Origin: an uncultured Collinsella sp.
GTDB taxonomy: Bacteria; Actinomycetota; Coriobacteriia; Coriobacteriales; Coriobacteriaceae
Length of the DNA stretch: 24,579 nucleotides
Direction of reading: 5' to 3'
NCBI GenBank assembly: GCA_900543615.1
Contig: UQSC01000017.1
Span: 1-24,579, forward strand
Of this stretch, positions 5,966-13,913 are shown in pieces. The notes below the pieces were generated by a model. That model had not been told where the DNA came from and made no database searches. It was given only the letters and a program-made list of their open reading frames with translations. A program made the translations under genes and the position numbers. Position 1 is the stretch's first letter; each line of letters begins with the position of its first letter.

Positions 5966-6847
5966 TTACAGAATCTCAATCGTGAACGAGCGAACGACGG
6001 TCTCCTTGGGCTTGGCGACAAGGCAGCCGCGCTTATGCTCAAGCACGTCGTCCTCATCGGAGCAGGTCGAAAGGCCGCCCCAGGGCTCAACTGCCACAAA
6101 ATCGCCCTCGGGCTTACTCCACACAATGAGATACGGGAAGCCCTCAAAGCTCAGGCGAACACCCTTGTCCTCGCCCTTCTTGGAAAGCGTGACCTGACGG
6201 CTCTCGAGCACGTCAAAGATGGTCTCCGCAAAATCGAAGAGCTCGTGCGACAGAGGCAGCGTCTTTCCCACCATGGGGTTCTTTGAACGATTAGTCACAT
6301 CAATCAATCCGGTCGAGGGTACGGCGGTGCAGAGCTCCGCAGCCTCGTCCTTCTCAAAGCGCAGCTCGTAGTCCGTATAGACCTCGCCCTCATCGAGTGG
6401 GCACCTAAAGCCGGGATGACCACCAATAAAGAACGGCATGTCCTCGGTGCCTTCGTTGGTCACCTCGTAGGCGACACGCACGGCGGCGTCCTCGAGCGCA
6501 TAGCGGGCGACAAGCTTAAACGGGTACGGATAATCGCTCAGCAGCGCGGCGTTATCCTCCGAAGCCAGGCACATCGCCAGCTCGTTCTCGCCTTGGCTCA
6601 GCAGCTTCCACTCCTGTTTGCGCGCAAACCCGTGGCGAGCGAGCTTTACATGATGCCCGGCAAACGTCATGGCGCTGTTGTCGCGCAAGCCTCCGCAAAT
6701 CGGGAAGCAAATCGGTGCCTGGCCAGACCACACGGCGGAATCGCCCTGCCACAGATACTCGCGACCTCCGGCCTCAATCGAGGTAAACGAACCGCCAGCC
6801 GTGGACACCTTAATAGAAATCGAATCGTTGGAGAGAGCGTATTCCAT
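5966..6847 (-). CDS. LacX-like aldose 1-epimerase family protein
   Basis: A 293-residue galactose-mutarotase-fold protein of the LacX branch, close to the roughly 300 residues of LacX from lactose/tagatose operons. It shows FTSIEAGGREYLWQGD, the pocket segment APICFPICGGLRDN, RHGFAR with its His, FIGGHPGFRCPL with the second His, and VAVEPWGGLST with the putative catalytic Glu. The ATG at 6847 is chosen: AAAGGA lies six bases upstream and upstream codons do not resemble the family. LacX is regularly linked to lacC, but its exact substrate is not established; an anomeric or phosphosugar epimerase role is likely. First gene of the operon, divergent from the flavodoxin gene. Confidence 0.9.
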   Translation of the reverse strand: MEYALSNDSISIKVSTAGGSFTSIEAGGREYLWQGDSAVWSGQAPICFPICGGLRDNSAMTFAGHHVKLARHGFARKQEWKLLSQGENELAMCLASEDNAALLSDYPYPFKLVARYALEDAAVRVAYEVTNEGTEDMPFFIGGHPGFRCPLDEGEVYTDYELRFEKDEAAELCTAVPSTGLIDVTNRSKNPMVGKTLPLSHELFDFAETIFDVLESRQVTLSKKGEDKGVRLSFEGFPYLIVWSKPEGDFVAVEPWGGLSTCSDEDDVLEHKRGCLVAKPKETVVRSFTIEIL

Positions 6848-7004
6848 TGCCCATCCTTTCGAACAACTGCTTTTTTGCTCGCAAGAACCCGTCTCGGCCC
6901 TGACCAAAGGACAAACCCGCACGTTCATCGACGCGTCCGGTATCCCAGCCATGTAACGGGGTACCATACAGACATTGATGCAATTACAGCTGAAAGGCCT
7001 TCTT

Positions 7005-7589
7005 ATGCGAACCATCATCCTCTACGCCTCGCGCCATCACGGCAATACGAAAAAGCTCGTGGACGCCATCGTCGAGGCACACCCCGAGATCGATACCCTC
7101 GACGTCAAGGCGCTTGGCAAAAACGAGTATCCCAACCTGCACGAATATCATCTGATCGGTGTCGCCACGGGAATCTATTACTCCGAGATCGACAAGGACA
7201 TGGCACGCGTGCTCACGAACGTGCTGCAGCCGCAGGACAAGGTGTTTGGCCTTATGACCTACGGTGGCAAAAACAAGTGGTACGGCAAGGATATCGATGG
7301 CATCTGCCGCATGAGGCAGGCCATCTTTATGGGTGTCTACGGCTGCCCCGGCTTTGATACGTGGGGGCCGTTCAAGCTCGCCGGCGGTGTCCAAAAGGGA
7401 CACCCGACCGCCGAGGAAATTAAGGGCGCCGTCGACTTCTTCGACAAGATCGAAGACGAGTATGGCGACATCATCGTCGAAGAGTACGCCAAGCGTGAGA
7501 AGCGTCTAGCCTACGAAAAGGAGCATCCTGCGGGAGGTCTTGTGGCCGGCGTCAAGCGCACGGCAAAGAAGATCGCTAACAAGCTGTAA
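7005..7589 (+). CDS. Flavodoxin-like protein
   Basis: A 194-residue protein. The N-terminus MRTIILYASRHHGNTKKLVD matches the flavodoxin FMN phosphate loop (SRHHGNT at residues 9-15). It continues through GVATGIYYSEID, FGLMTYGGKNKWYGKD and a VYGCPGFDTWGPF region that would contact the isoalloxazine ring. The C-terminal 50 residues are charged (EEYAKREKRLAYEKEH and a basic KRTAKKIANKL end), a possible membrane-surface or partner contact. GAAAGG lies seven bases before the ATG at 7005. It probably transfers electrons via FMN in this anaerobe; the partner is unknown. Monocistronic, closed by its own terminator and divergent from the sugar operon. Confidence 0.88.
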   Translation: MRTIILYASRHHGNTKKLVDAIVEAHPEIDTLDVKALGKNEYPNLHEYHLIGVATGIYYSEIDKDMARVLTNVLQPQDKVFGLMTYGGKNKWYGKDIDGICRMRQAIFMGVYGCPGFDTWGPFKLAGGVQKGHPTAEEIKGAVDFFDKIEDEYGDIIVEEYAKREKRLAYEKEHPAGGLVAGVKRTAKKIANKL

Positions 7590-7620
7590 CTGTGAAGGTG
7601 CTTTTGAGCGTTTAACCCAT

Positions 7621-7658
7621 ACGGCGGGTCCGAGCAGATTCGGGCCCGCCGTCTTTTT
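7621..7658 (+). terminator. Terminator of the flavodoxin-like gene
   Basis: ACGGCGGG (7621-7628) pairs with CCCGCCGT (7645-7652); TCCG/CGGG extends the stem inward. Five T follow at 7654-7658. It has no T run on the minus strand, so it serves only the plus-strand gene. Confidence 0.92.
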
Positions 7659-7664
7659 CTATCG

Positions 7665-8834
7665 TTACTCGGTAAAGGCGTTGCCGACGCTCTGGCCGCC
7701 AACATACGTCTCGACGAGGGTGAGCTCATGGTCGAACACGACAAAGTCGGCGTCGCGACCCGGCATGATGCTGCCGCACTTATCCTCGATGTGCGCGGAG
7801 CGTGCCGGCACCTCGGTTGCCATGCGAATGGCGATATCGGCGCTGGCGATGCCCCAGTCGACGATGTTCTTGACGCCCTGGGCAAGCGTGAGCACCGAGC
7901 CGGCAATGCTCTTGCCGTCAGCGAGCCAGCACAGGTTGTCCTTCATGATGACGTCCATGCCACCACTGGTGTAGCTGCCCTCGGGCATGCCGCCGCAACC
8001 CAGGCAGTCGGTGATGAGCACCGTGTGCTGCCAGCCCTTTGCCTGCAGCAGTGCCTTGATGGCGGCAGGGTTTACGTGCTTGCCGTCACAGATGATCTCG
8101 GCGTAGGTCTCGGGCGTGGACATGGCAGCGCCCACGACACCGGGCTCACGGTGATGCAGCCCGCGCTGACCGTTATAGGTATGCGTAAAGCAGCTGGCAC
8201 CGGCGTTGATGGCGGCGATGCACTCATCGTAGGTGGCGTCGGAGTGACCGATGCTGGTCACCACACCCTTGGCGTTCAGAGCAGCCGCATAAGCAGCGGC
8301 ACCGTCGCGCTCGGCCGCCATGGCGCTCTTGACGATGCGACCACCCGCAGCCTCCTGCCACTGATCGAAGACCTCCTCGGAGGGATCGATCAGGTAAGCG
8401 GGGTTCTGCGCGCCCACGTGCTTCATGGTAAAGAAGGGGCCCTCCAGGTAGATGCCCTGAATGCGAGCACCGCAGAAGTCGGGGCCGCGACCCTCGTCCG
8501 CCTGAGCGATGGCGGCGCAGGCGTCCTTGATCTGCTCGACGCCATCGGTGAACGTCGTGGGCAGCCAGCTGGTGGTGCCGCGACGGGCGAGCTCGGTCGA
8601 GCTGATATCGATGCCCTCGGGATCGTTATCGGTAGTTGAGTGGTTGTAGAAGCCATGGATGTGAGTATCGACCATACCCGGTGCGATCCACGATCCCGTG
8701 TAGTCCTTAATCTCGCAAGAGGGCTCGTCGGCCTGCCAGGCGCCAAAGACGCCATCCTCGACCATAAGATAGCCGCCCAGTTGCGGGCCTGCCGGCAAGA
8801 AGAACTTGTCAGCCTTAATTGCGTACGTGCTCAT
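7665..8834 (-). CDS. nagA: N-acetylglucosamine-6-phosphate (or N-acetylgalactosamine-6-phosphate) deacetylase
   Basis: A 389-residue amidohydrolase that removes acetate from an N-acetylhexosamine-6-phosphate in the cytosol. Visible metal and catalytic residues: THIHG with His58 and His60, YLEGPF with Glu131, SIGHSD with His197, FTHTYNG with His218, and ITDC with Asp276. The ATG at 8834 has AAGGAG five bases upstream; a GTG two codons earlier would leave no spacing. It lies 117 bases downstream of agaS, with a terminator between them, so it is read by partial read-through or from its own promoter (TATAAG at 8874-8879, minus strand). NagA and AgaA are homologous; the AgaS neighbour favours galactosamine as the physiological substrate. 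Confidence 0.95.
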   Translation of the reverse strand: MSTYAIKADKFFLPAGPQLGGYLMVEDGVFGAWQADEPSCEIKDYTGSWIAPGMVDTHIHGFYNHSTTDNDPEGIDISSTELARRGTTSWLPTTFTDGVEQIKDACAAIAQADEGRGPDFCGARIQGIYLEGPFFTMKHVGAQNPAYLIDPSEEVFDQWQEAAGGRIVKSAMAAERDGAAAYAAALNAKGVVTSIGHSDATYDECIAAINAGASCFTHTYNGQRGLHHREPGVVGAAMSTPETYAEIICDGKHVNPAAIKALLQAKGWQHTVLITDCLGCGGMPEGSYTSGGMDVIMKDNLCWLADGKSIAGSVLTLAQGVKNIVDWGIASADIAIRMATEVPARSAHIEDKCGSIMPGRDADFVVFDHELTLVETYVGGQSVGNAFTE

Positions 8835-8895
8835 ATGCACTCCTTGCTTCTAAAGCAGTTGACTGTAGTGATGCTTATACCCAGCTCACGGAAAA

Positions 8896-8933
8896 CAAAA
8901 AGCGCCCGCCCGCCGTTATGAGCGGACGGGCGC
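8896..8933 (-). terminator. Terminator between agaS and nagA
   Basis: On the minus strand GCGCCCGTCCGC (8933-8922) pairs with GCGGGCGGGCGC (8913-8902) with one mismatch, and a run of five T follows (8901-8897). It would reduce read-through from agaS into nagA. Confidence 0.85.
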
Positions 8934-8951
8934 CCTTACAGGGGGACGCGA

Positions 8952-10118
8952 TTAAGCGGTGAAGGGGTGAATCGTCACGCCCTTAACCACGCGGTTGACC
9001 GTGCCGGTGGGGCTCGGCGTATCGGGCGTGTTGCCCACGCGCACGGAGTTGAGCAGGCTGATAGCCTGGGCAAACATCACGAACGGCAGAGCAAGGTAGC
9101 CCTCGGGAAGTGCCTCGTAGCCCTTAAAGGTGAAGGACTCACCCTCATAGACGGTGGCACCTTCCTGCTGAACGGCGATGGTGTGCTGAGCGATTTCGTC
9201 GCCACCGATCTCGTTGAGGATGTCGATGTCGTACTGACGGGTGTAGGCGTCGTTGTTGACGAACACGAAGACGAGCGTCTTATCGTCGACGAAGGACTTA
9301 GGTCCGTGACGATAGCCCATGGAGGTGTCGTAGGAAGTAGCGACCAGACCGTGAGCGAGCTCGAGGATCTTGAGCTGGCTCTCCTGGGCAAGGCCACCGA
9401 AGGAGCCAGAACCCAAGTAGGTCACGCGGTTGAAGTCGCCAGCCAGGTAATCGGCGATCTCGGGCTCACGGGAGATGACCTCCTCGCCCATCTTGGCAAT
9501 CGTCTCGACCCACTCGGCCTTCTGCTCGTCAGAGGCAGTGTCGAAAATAAGGGTAGAGAGCAGGGTCATGCAGGAATAAGAACCGGTCATGGCGAAGCCC
9601 TTGTCGTTGGCGCGCGGAATGAGCAGCGTCAGCGCGTTGGGATCATCGGCAGATTCGACGGCGAGCTTGCCCTCGGGAGCGCAGGTGATGTTGAGGAACT
9701 TGACGTTGTGGACGAGCTCCTTGGCAACGGCAACGGCGGCAAGGCTCTCGGGGCTGTTGCCAGAGCGGGCGAAGGAAACCACGAGCGTGGGATCCTCGGC
9801 GCGCAGGAAGTCGCGCGGGGCGCTCACGATGTCGGTCGTGGCGATGGGCTTAAAGTCGTAGAGATCAGTGTTGCCAGCGTGACGCAGGTACGGGGCGCAG
9901 GTATCGCCAACGTAGTCGGACGTACCGGCACCGGTGAAGACAACGGACAGACGACCCTCGCCCATAGCGCGAGCCTCGGCCAGGAAGGCCTCGATGGCCT
10001 CCTTGTTCTCGCGATAGATGTTGAGCGTATCACGCCAAAGCTCGGGCTGCTGAGCAATCTCGGCCGTGGTGATCTGGGCGCCGAGCTCGGTGAGCTCCTC
10101 GACACTCTTCTCGAACAT
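8952..10118 (-). CDS. agaS: AgaS-family sugar isomerase / galactosamine-6-phosphate deaminase
   Basis: A 388-residue protein, the length of AgaS, with two SIS domains. The first holds FTGAGTSDYVGD at residues 61-72 and VVSFARSGNSPES at 113-125, the phosphosugar-binding loops; the second begins near YLGSGSFGGLAQES and includes GYRHGPKSF. AgaS converts galactosamine-6-phosphate to tagatose-6-phosphate and ammonia in the GalNAc pathway; the related GlmS isomerase domain acts on fructose-6-phosphate. GAGAGG lies eight bases before the ATG. The promoter carries a GntR-type operator, and the GntR gene and PTS operon lie immediately upstream. Together with the LacC-like kinase this implies the tagatose route for amino sugars. 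Confidence 0.95.
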   Translation of the reverse strand: MFEKSVEELTELGAQITTAEIAQQPELWRDTLNIYRENKEAIEAFLAEARAMGEGRLSVVFTGAGTSDYVGDTCAPYLRHAGNTDLYDFKPIATTDIVSAPRDFLRAEDPTLVVSFARSGNSPESLAAVAVAKELVHNVKFLNITCAPEGKLAVESADDPNALTLLIPRANDKGFAMTGSYSCMTLLSTLIFDTASDEQKAEWVETIAKMGEEVISREPEIADYLAGDFNRVTYLGSGSFGGLAQESQLKILELAHGLVATSYDTSMGYRHGPKSFVDDKTLVFVFVNNDAYTRQYDIDILNEIGGDEIAQHTIAVQQEGATVYEGESFTFKGYEALPEGYLALPFVMFAQAISLLNSVRVGNTPDTPSPTGTVNRVVKGVTIHPFTA

Positions 10119-10157
10119 TTTTAATACCTCTCTCTAGAAGTAATCCTCTGACGTGCA

Positions 10158-10193
10158 ATTATACACTTCGGTTGGTTATCTGGTAGTAACCAG
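10158..10193 (-). promoter_or_regulatory. agaS promoter with GntR/HutC-type operator
   Basis: On the minus strand TATAAT occupies 10163-10158. The perfect palindrome CTGGT-AGTA-ACCAG (10180-10193) covers the place where the -35 element would lie. Its 13 bases CTGGTAGTAACCA recur exactly at 14473-14485 upstream of the PTS operon. HutC-subfamily GntR proteins bind TGGT(N4)ACCA-type palindromes, so this is the likely site of the neighbouring regulator. Confidence 0.78.
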
Positions 10194-10232
10194 TTAAATG
10201 CAAAGAATCATCATATGGAAACGATGCGGACA

Positions 10233-10964
10233 CTAATCGCTACGCTGGTGGTAAACCTTGTATTTAAACTGATCGGCACGAGCAACCGAGAGTGTGTACT
10301 CCACAACCTCGTTTGACTCGTTATACGTAGTCCTGACCAAATCGAGCACAGGCGAGCCCTCGACAATTCCCAAAAGGTGGGCGTCGGTGGGACGGGCTAT
10401 GCTCGCATAGAACTCCTCTTCGGCCACGCGTATCTTTTGCTGAAAGTCTTGCTCAATCACATCGTAAAGCGGCTTACGCTCCAGCAGCGGTCGCTTTAGG
10501 GACAGAAATTGACGAACTGGTAGATAGCTGCGTTCGACCATCATGGGCATGTTGTCGGCAGAACGAAGGCGCTTAAGCTTAAAAATGCGATCACCGATAC
10601 GCAATCCCATATGCTCGGCCAGATTTTTATCGGCCTCCATCTCGCAAAACTCGAGAATCGTGGTCTCGGGGTCGCGACCCATCGCGCGCATCTGCTCGGT
10701 AAAGCTGTAGGACTGCATAAGATTGGTTGCTTTTGCCGAACGGTCGGTCACAAAGGTACCGCGACCGTGCTGCCGAACCACCAGTCCTAAACGCTCCAGT
10801 TCCTGCAAAGCCAGGCGCACCGTGGTGCGCGAGAGACCATAGCGCTCCGAAAGTTCGCGCTCGGAAGGAATCATGTCACCGGCGCGATATTCATGGTCGA
10901 TCTTTTCGGTCAGAATATCGACCAGCTGATCGTACAGCGGTTGCTTACGCGCTCCGATCGCCAT
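10233..10964 (-). CDS. GntR-family regulator, HutC/UTRA type (amino-sugar operon regulator)
   Basis: A 243-residue regulator of normal HutC-subfamily length. Residues 8-72 form the GntR winged helix: PLYDQLVDILTEKID, then GDMIPSERELSERYGLSR, TTVRLALQELERLGLVVR and HGRGTFV. Residues about 95-235 are the UTRA ligand-binding domain, which in NagR/DasR binds amino-sugar phosphates; SFTEQMRAMGRDP and RLRSADNMPMMVERSYLP are typical. It lies between agaS and the PTS operon on the same strand, and palindromes matching its subfamily's sites precede both units. It probably represses both until N-acetylgalactosamine- or galactosamine-6-phosphate appears. The ribosome site is GGGAGGA. The effector is inferred. 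Confidence 0.93.
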   Translation of the reverse strand: MAIGARKQPLYDQLVDILTEKIDHEYRAGDMIPSERELSERYGLSRTTVRLALQELERLGLVVRQHGRGTFVTDRSAKATNLMQSYSFTEQMRAMGRDPETTILEFCEMEADKNLAEHMGLRIGDRIFKLKRLRSADNMPMMVERSYLPVRQFLSLKRPLLERKPLYDVIEQDFQQKIRVAEEEFYASIARPTDAHLLGIVEGSPVLDLVRTTYNESNEVVEYTLSVARADQFKYKVYHQRSD

Positions 10965-11049
10965 CCTATCCTCCCTTTTGCTCGAATTCGGCTAACTACC
11001 TAGGGTGTTTAGCATTATCTGTCTGCCACACCCGAATCATCAAGAAAAC

Positions 11050-11083
11050 AAAAGCCGCGCGCTCTTTCGAGCGCGCGGCTTTT
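11050..11083 (-). terminator. Terminator of the PTS operon
   Basis: A perfect 15-bp stem, AAAAGCCGCGCGCTC (11050-11064) with GAGCGCGCGGCTTTT (11069-11083), and a four-base loop. It follows the EIID stop by about 65 bases and ends in TTTT on either strand, so it can work in both directions; the only genes nearby run on the minus strand. Confidence 0.92.
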
Positions 11084-11149
11084 AACATACACATGGCTTA
11101 AGGGGTCGGGGTGTGAGCCGCGTAGGGACACACCCCTCAAGCTAGAGCC

Positions 11150-12232
11150 TTACCAGATGCTCGGCCAGAGACCAAGCGGGCCAGCGCCCAGGATGCCAAG
11201 GACGAAGAGCAGGAGAATGCCCTTGGTCGGGGTCCAGCTGTGCTTAGCGAACATGTAGTAAAGCAGCAGCGTAAGCATAAGCGGGACGAGCTTCGGGACG
11301 ATGGTGTTGAGGGTGTCGGCAACAGAGAAGTTGACCGGATCCTCGGTAACGGTAGCGTAGGTCACGGACTCCATGCCGTTGCCCAGATCGGCGACGCCGC
11401 ACTTGACCTCGTTGCCGTCGGCATCGGTGGCGGTGAGGGCGTTGCCGTCCTCATCGGTCATGGCGATGGTACCGGCCTCAGCGGTCTCGGTATCGATGCC
11501 CTCCATACCGGTGAAGTTCTCGGCCTCCTTCTCGGAGACGATCACGGTAGTAGGGGCAAGGCCACGGGTGGTGCCGTTGGGGATCTGGAGGTTGATCTGG
11601 GTGCCACCCATGGTGACGACCAGGCAACCGACGACGAAGACGCCCATGATGGAAGCGGCACGCGTGAAGGCCTGCATGTTGGCGGTCAGAGCGTCAATAG
11701 CGCTGGTGCCAAGCTTGTAGGACCAGTTCATGAGCCAGAAGCGCAGAGCGAACTGGACGGCGTTGAAGATCACCAGGAAGATGATCGGCGCAGCGGCGTT
11801 GCCGTTGATGGCCATGTTGGAGGTGATGCCGGCCGTGATAGGCACGAGCGTCAGCCAGAACAGGGCGTCACCGATACCACCGAGCGGGCCCATTGCGGCG
11901 ACGCGGACGGCGCGGATCGTGGGGATGTCAACCTTGTTCTGCTCGAGCGAAAGCACGATGCCCATAACAAAGGTGACGAGGAACGGGTGGGTGTTGAAGA
12001 ACTCCAGGTTGTGGCTCATGGAAGCCGCGAGGTCGTTCTTGTTGGTGTGGATCTTCTCCAGACCGGGGATGATGGAGTAGAGCCAGCCAGCGGCCTGCAT
12101 ACGCTCGTAGTTGAACGAGGCCTGCAGGAAGCAGGAGCGCCAAGCCATCTTGTTGAGGGTCTTCTGGTCGAGCTGCGGAGCAGGAGTGAGATCCTCGTAG
12201 TGCTCCGGGATCACATACTCATTAGATGCCAT
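11150..12232 (-). CDS. PTS EIID, mannose/GalNAc family, with a large insert
   Basis: A 360-residue integral membrane subunit of the mannose-class permease, forming the sugar channel with EIIC. Conserved EIID parts: KTLNKMAWRSCFLQASFNYERMQAAGW (residues 24-50), the PLGGIGDALFW segment (116-126) and a C-terminal hydrophobic block (310-358) ending ILGAGPLGLWPSIW. Family members usually have 260-310 residues. The excess lies in residues 212-305, an acidic stretch (TDEDGNALTATDADGNEV) between transmembrane segments; some Gram-positive EIIDs carry a shorter extra segment here. The ATG at 12232 is chosen because a perfect GGAGGTGA lies eight bases upstream; it overlaps the EIIC stop by 11 bases. The GalNAc specificity is inferred from neighbours. 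Confidence 0.94.
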   Translation of the reverse strand: MASNEYVIPEHYEDLTPAPQLDQKTLNKMAWRSCFLQASFNYERMQAAGWLYSIIPGLEKIHTNKNDLAASMSHNLEFFNTHPFLVTFVMGIVLSLEQNKVDIPTIRAVRVAAMGPLGGIGDALFWLTLVPITAGITSNMAINGNAAAPIIFLVIFNAVQFALRFWLMNWSYKLGTSAIDALTANMQAFTRAASIMGVFVVGCLVVTMGGTQINLQIPNGTTRGLAPTTVIVSEKEAENFTGMEGIDTETAEAGTIAMTDEDGNALTATDADGNEVKCGVADLGNGMESVTYATVTEDPVNFSVADTLNTIVPKLVPLMLTLLLYYMFAKHSWTPTKGILLLFVLGILGAGPLGLWPSIW

Positions 12233-13022
12233 CTTCGAAGTCACCTCCGTCAGAAACAGCTGCACCCTTCAGCTCGGTCTGCTGCTGGAAGTCCCAGAAA
12301 GCGATGCCGAAGCCGATGAGAGCGAGGATGAGCAGAGCAGGGGTTGCCAGCGAATCGTTGGCAACGGTGATGAGCGCGAGGCCGAAGCCCATGAGGAAGA
12401 AGCCCCACATATCGCGGTTCATCATAACCTTGAGCAGGACGGCGAAGCCGACGAAGCGCATCATGCCGCCTGCAGCGGACAGACCGGTCTGCAGCCACGT
12501 CGGGATGGCAGAAGCGATGGTCTGACCGATGGTAGCGCCAGCGATGAAGAACAGGGTGACGACGACAGCGAAGATCAGGCCGAGCAGAGCCATGGCGAAG
12601 TAGTTCAGGCGCTCGATGCCCTTGGTGTCCGCGTTGTGAGCCATGTTATCGGCCGTGGACATAAGCGGGGACATAAGCGTGAAGACCAGGGTAACGCCAA
12701 GCTGGCCAAGCAGAGCGAACGGAATGGCGAGGCCGACTGCCGCGTTGGGCTCGAGGCCCGTGGCGATAGCGAGAATGGCTGCCATGATGCCGCCGATGAC
12801 GGCGTTAGGCGGCTGAGCGCCTCCGATCGGCATGTTGCCGATCGTCATGAGCTGATAAGTACCACCCACGAGAAGACCGGTGTTGAGGTCGCCAAGGATA
12901 AGACCGATGACGGCGCCGGTGACGATGGGCTGATAGAGAGACTCGAGGAAGTCAAACTGGTCGATTGCCGCGATGAACGTGACGACGAAGACCAGAGCGA
13001 TCTGGATGATCGAGTATTCCAT
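12222..13022 (-). CDS. PTS EIIC, mannose/GalNAc family
   Basis: A 266-residue membrane protein of the mannose-class IIC family, with about eight hydrophobic segments. Family marks are AAIDQFDFLESLYQPIVTG near the N-terminus, GDLNTGLLVGGTYQLMTIGNMPIGGAQPPNAVIGG in the middle, and TKGIERLNYFAMALLG. It makes the substrate-binding membrane domain together with EIID. AAAGGAGG lies six bases before the ATG. It follows EIIB after 90 bases that contain a small hairpin, and its 3' end overlaps EIID. Best candidates for substrate are GalNAc or another hexosamine, because nagA and agaS are next door; the sequence alone does not fix it. Confidence 0.95.
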   Translation of the reverse strand: MEYSIIQIALVFVVTFIAAIDQFDFLESLYQPIVTGAVIGLILGDLNTGLLVGGTYQLMTIGNMPIGGAQPPNAVIGGIMAAILAIATGLEPNAAVGLAIPFALLGQLGVTLVFTLMSPLMSTADNMAHNADTKGIERLNYFAMALLGLIFAVVVTLFFIAGATIGQTIASAIPTWLQTGLSAAGGMMRFVGFAVLLKVMMNRDMWGFFLMGFGLALITVANDSLATPALLILALIGFGIAFWDFQQQTELKGAAVSDGGDFEDGI

Positions 13023-13075
13023 CTTGCTCCTCCTTTCAAAATGAATGTACGCACTTTGGATATCACGTACAGAAC

Positions 13076-13095
13076 GTCAGGGTTTCACTCCTGAC
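13076..13095 (-). promoter_or_regulatory. Small intercistronic hairpin between EIIB and EIIC
   Basis: GTCAGG (13076-13081) and CCTGAC (13090-13095) form a six-bp stem with an eight-base loop in the only long gap of the PTS operon. There is no T run, so it may be an RNA-processing or stability element rather than a terminator. Confidence 0.35.
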
Positions 13096-13112
13096 AACGT
13101 GGATCACGAGGA

Positions 13113-13595
13113 TTACGAGAAGAGCTTGCTCGTGTCCTCAACAGGCGTGCTCGGAACGCGCCTGATCTCCAACTCCACCCCCAATTCCTGCAGCTCTTTA
13201 AACGCAGCGACATCCTCGTCGTTAACTGCGACGGAGGTGGCGACTTGGCGCTTTCCTTCCGACATGTGCATGTTGCCGATGTTTACCTTCTTTATAGGCA
13301 CACCGCCCTTGACGAGCGTAAGCACGTCTTCCGGTGTTTCGGCCACGATGAAGATCTTCTGGCGCGGGCTCGCCTTGCCAATGACGTCGATGGTCTTCTG
13401 CAGGGAGAAGAAACGCGTAGCGACGCCGGCGGGAGCGGCCATCTTCATGAGGTTCTGGCGCATGGTGTTGGTCGCCACGTCGTCGTTGGCGACGAGGATG
13501 AGGTTGGAGCCCAGAGTGGAGTTCCACTGAGTGGCAACCTGACCATGAACCAGTCGGTTATCGATGCGGGTAAGAAGAATGTTGGGTTCTGCCAT
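13113..13595 (-). CDS. PTS EIIB, mannose/GalNAc family (catalytic)
   Basis: A 160-residue cytosolic phosphocarrier of the mannose-class IIB family. The segment LTRIDNRLVHGQVATQW contains the phosphorylated His at residue 17, which takes phosphate from EIIA and passes it to the incoming sugar at position 6. LVKGGVPIKKVNIGNMH and FKELQELGVELEIR complete the fold. It is the active paralogue of the 3388-3870 gene, where the same position is Tyr. AAGGAAG lies nine bases before the ATG. It is third in the order EIIA-YajC-EIIB-EIIC-EIID. Confidence 0.95.
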   Translation of the reverse strand: MAEPNILLTRIDNRLVHGQVATQWNSTLGSNLILVANDDVATNTMRQNLMKMAAPAGVATRFFSLQKTIDVIGKASPRQKIFIVAETPEDVLTLVKGGVPIKKVNIGNMHMSEGKRQVATSVAVNDEDVAAFKELQELGVELEIRRVPSTPVEDTSKLFS

Positions 13596-13631
13596 GTTGA
13601 ACAGCTTCCTTTCGTTATTTGCTGACGACAG

Positions 13632-13913
13632 TTACTTGATCTCCTGAATCGCGTAACGCGAAACATCTACGACGGCTCCGGATCGGACTTTGATCTGGAC
13701 CTTCTCGCCTTCGATGCCTTTGACGGTTCCGTAGATACCGCCGGCGAAAAGAACCTCCTGACCCGGCTTGAGCTCGGTGTGCAGCTCCTTGAAGTACTTT
13801 TGCTTCTTCTTCATGTTGATTTGCGACCAGATGGTGTAAATCAAGCCCATGATGGCGAGCAGGCCTAAAAGGGCGACCGAGGAGCTCAGGACGTTGGCTC
13901 CGAAATCGGCCAT
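13632..13913 (-). CDS. YajC-like membrane protein inside the PTS operon
   Basis: A 93-residue protein with one transmembrane helix (about residues 10-30), a basic turn (MKKKQKYFKEL), then a small beta domain LKPGQEVLFAGGIYGTVKGIEGEKVQIKV, the YajC (COG1862) signature. In E. coli YajC accompanies the SecDF translocase. Here no sec genes are near; its ATG overlaps the EIIA stop by one base (TAATG), so translation is coupled to the PTS. A paralogue devoted to insertion or stability of the EIIC/EIID complex is a plausible inference. yajC-like genes occur beside mannose-class PTS genes in other Gram-positives, as far as I recall. Confidence 0.88.
   Translation of the reverse strand: MADFGANVLSSSVALLGLLAIMGLIYTIWSQINMKKKQKYFKELHTELKPGQEVLFAGGIYGTVKGIEGEKVQIKVRSGAVVDVSRYAIQEIK

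Noticed and set aside
8967..10124. A 385-codon plus-strand open frame
   Set aside because: Antisense to agaS; composition is that of a mirrored frame.
11240..12319. A 359-codon plus-strand open frame
   Set aside because: Antisense to EIID and the EIIC end; no domain, and the PTS genes have strong ribosome sites.
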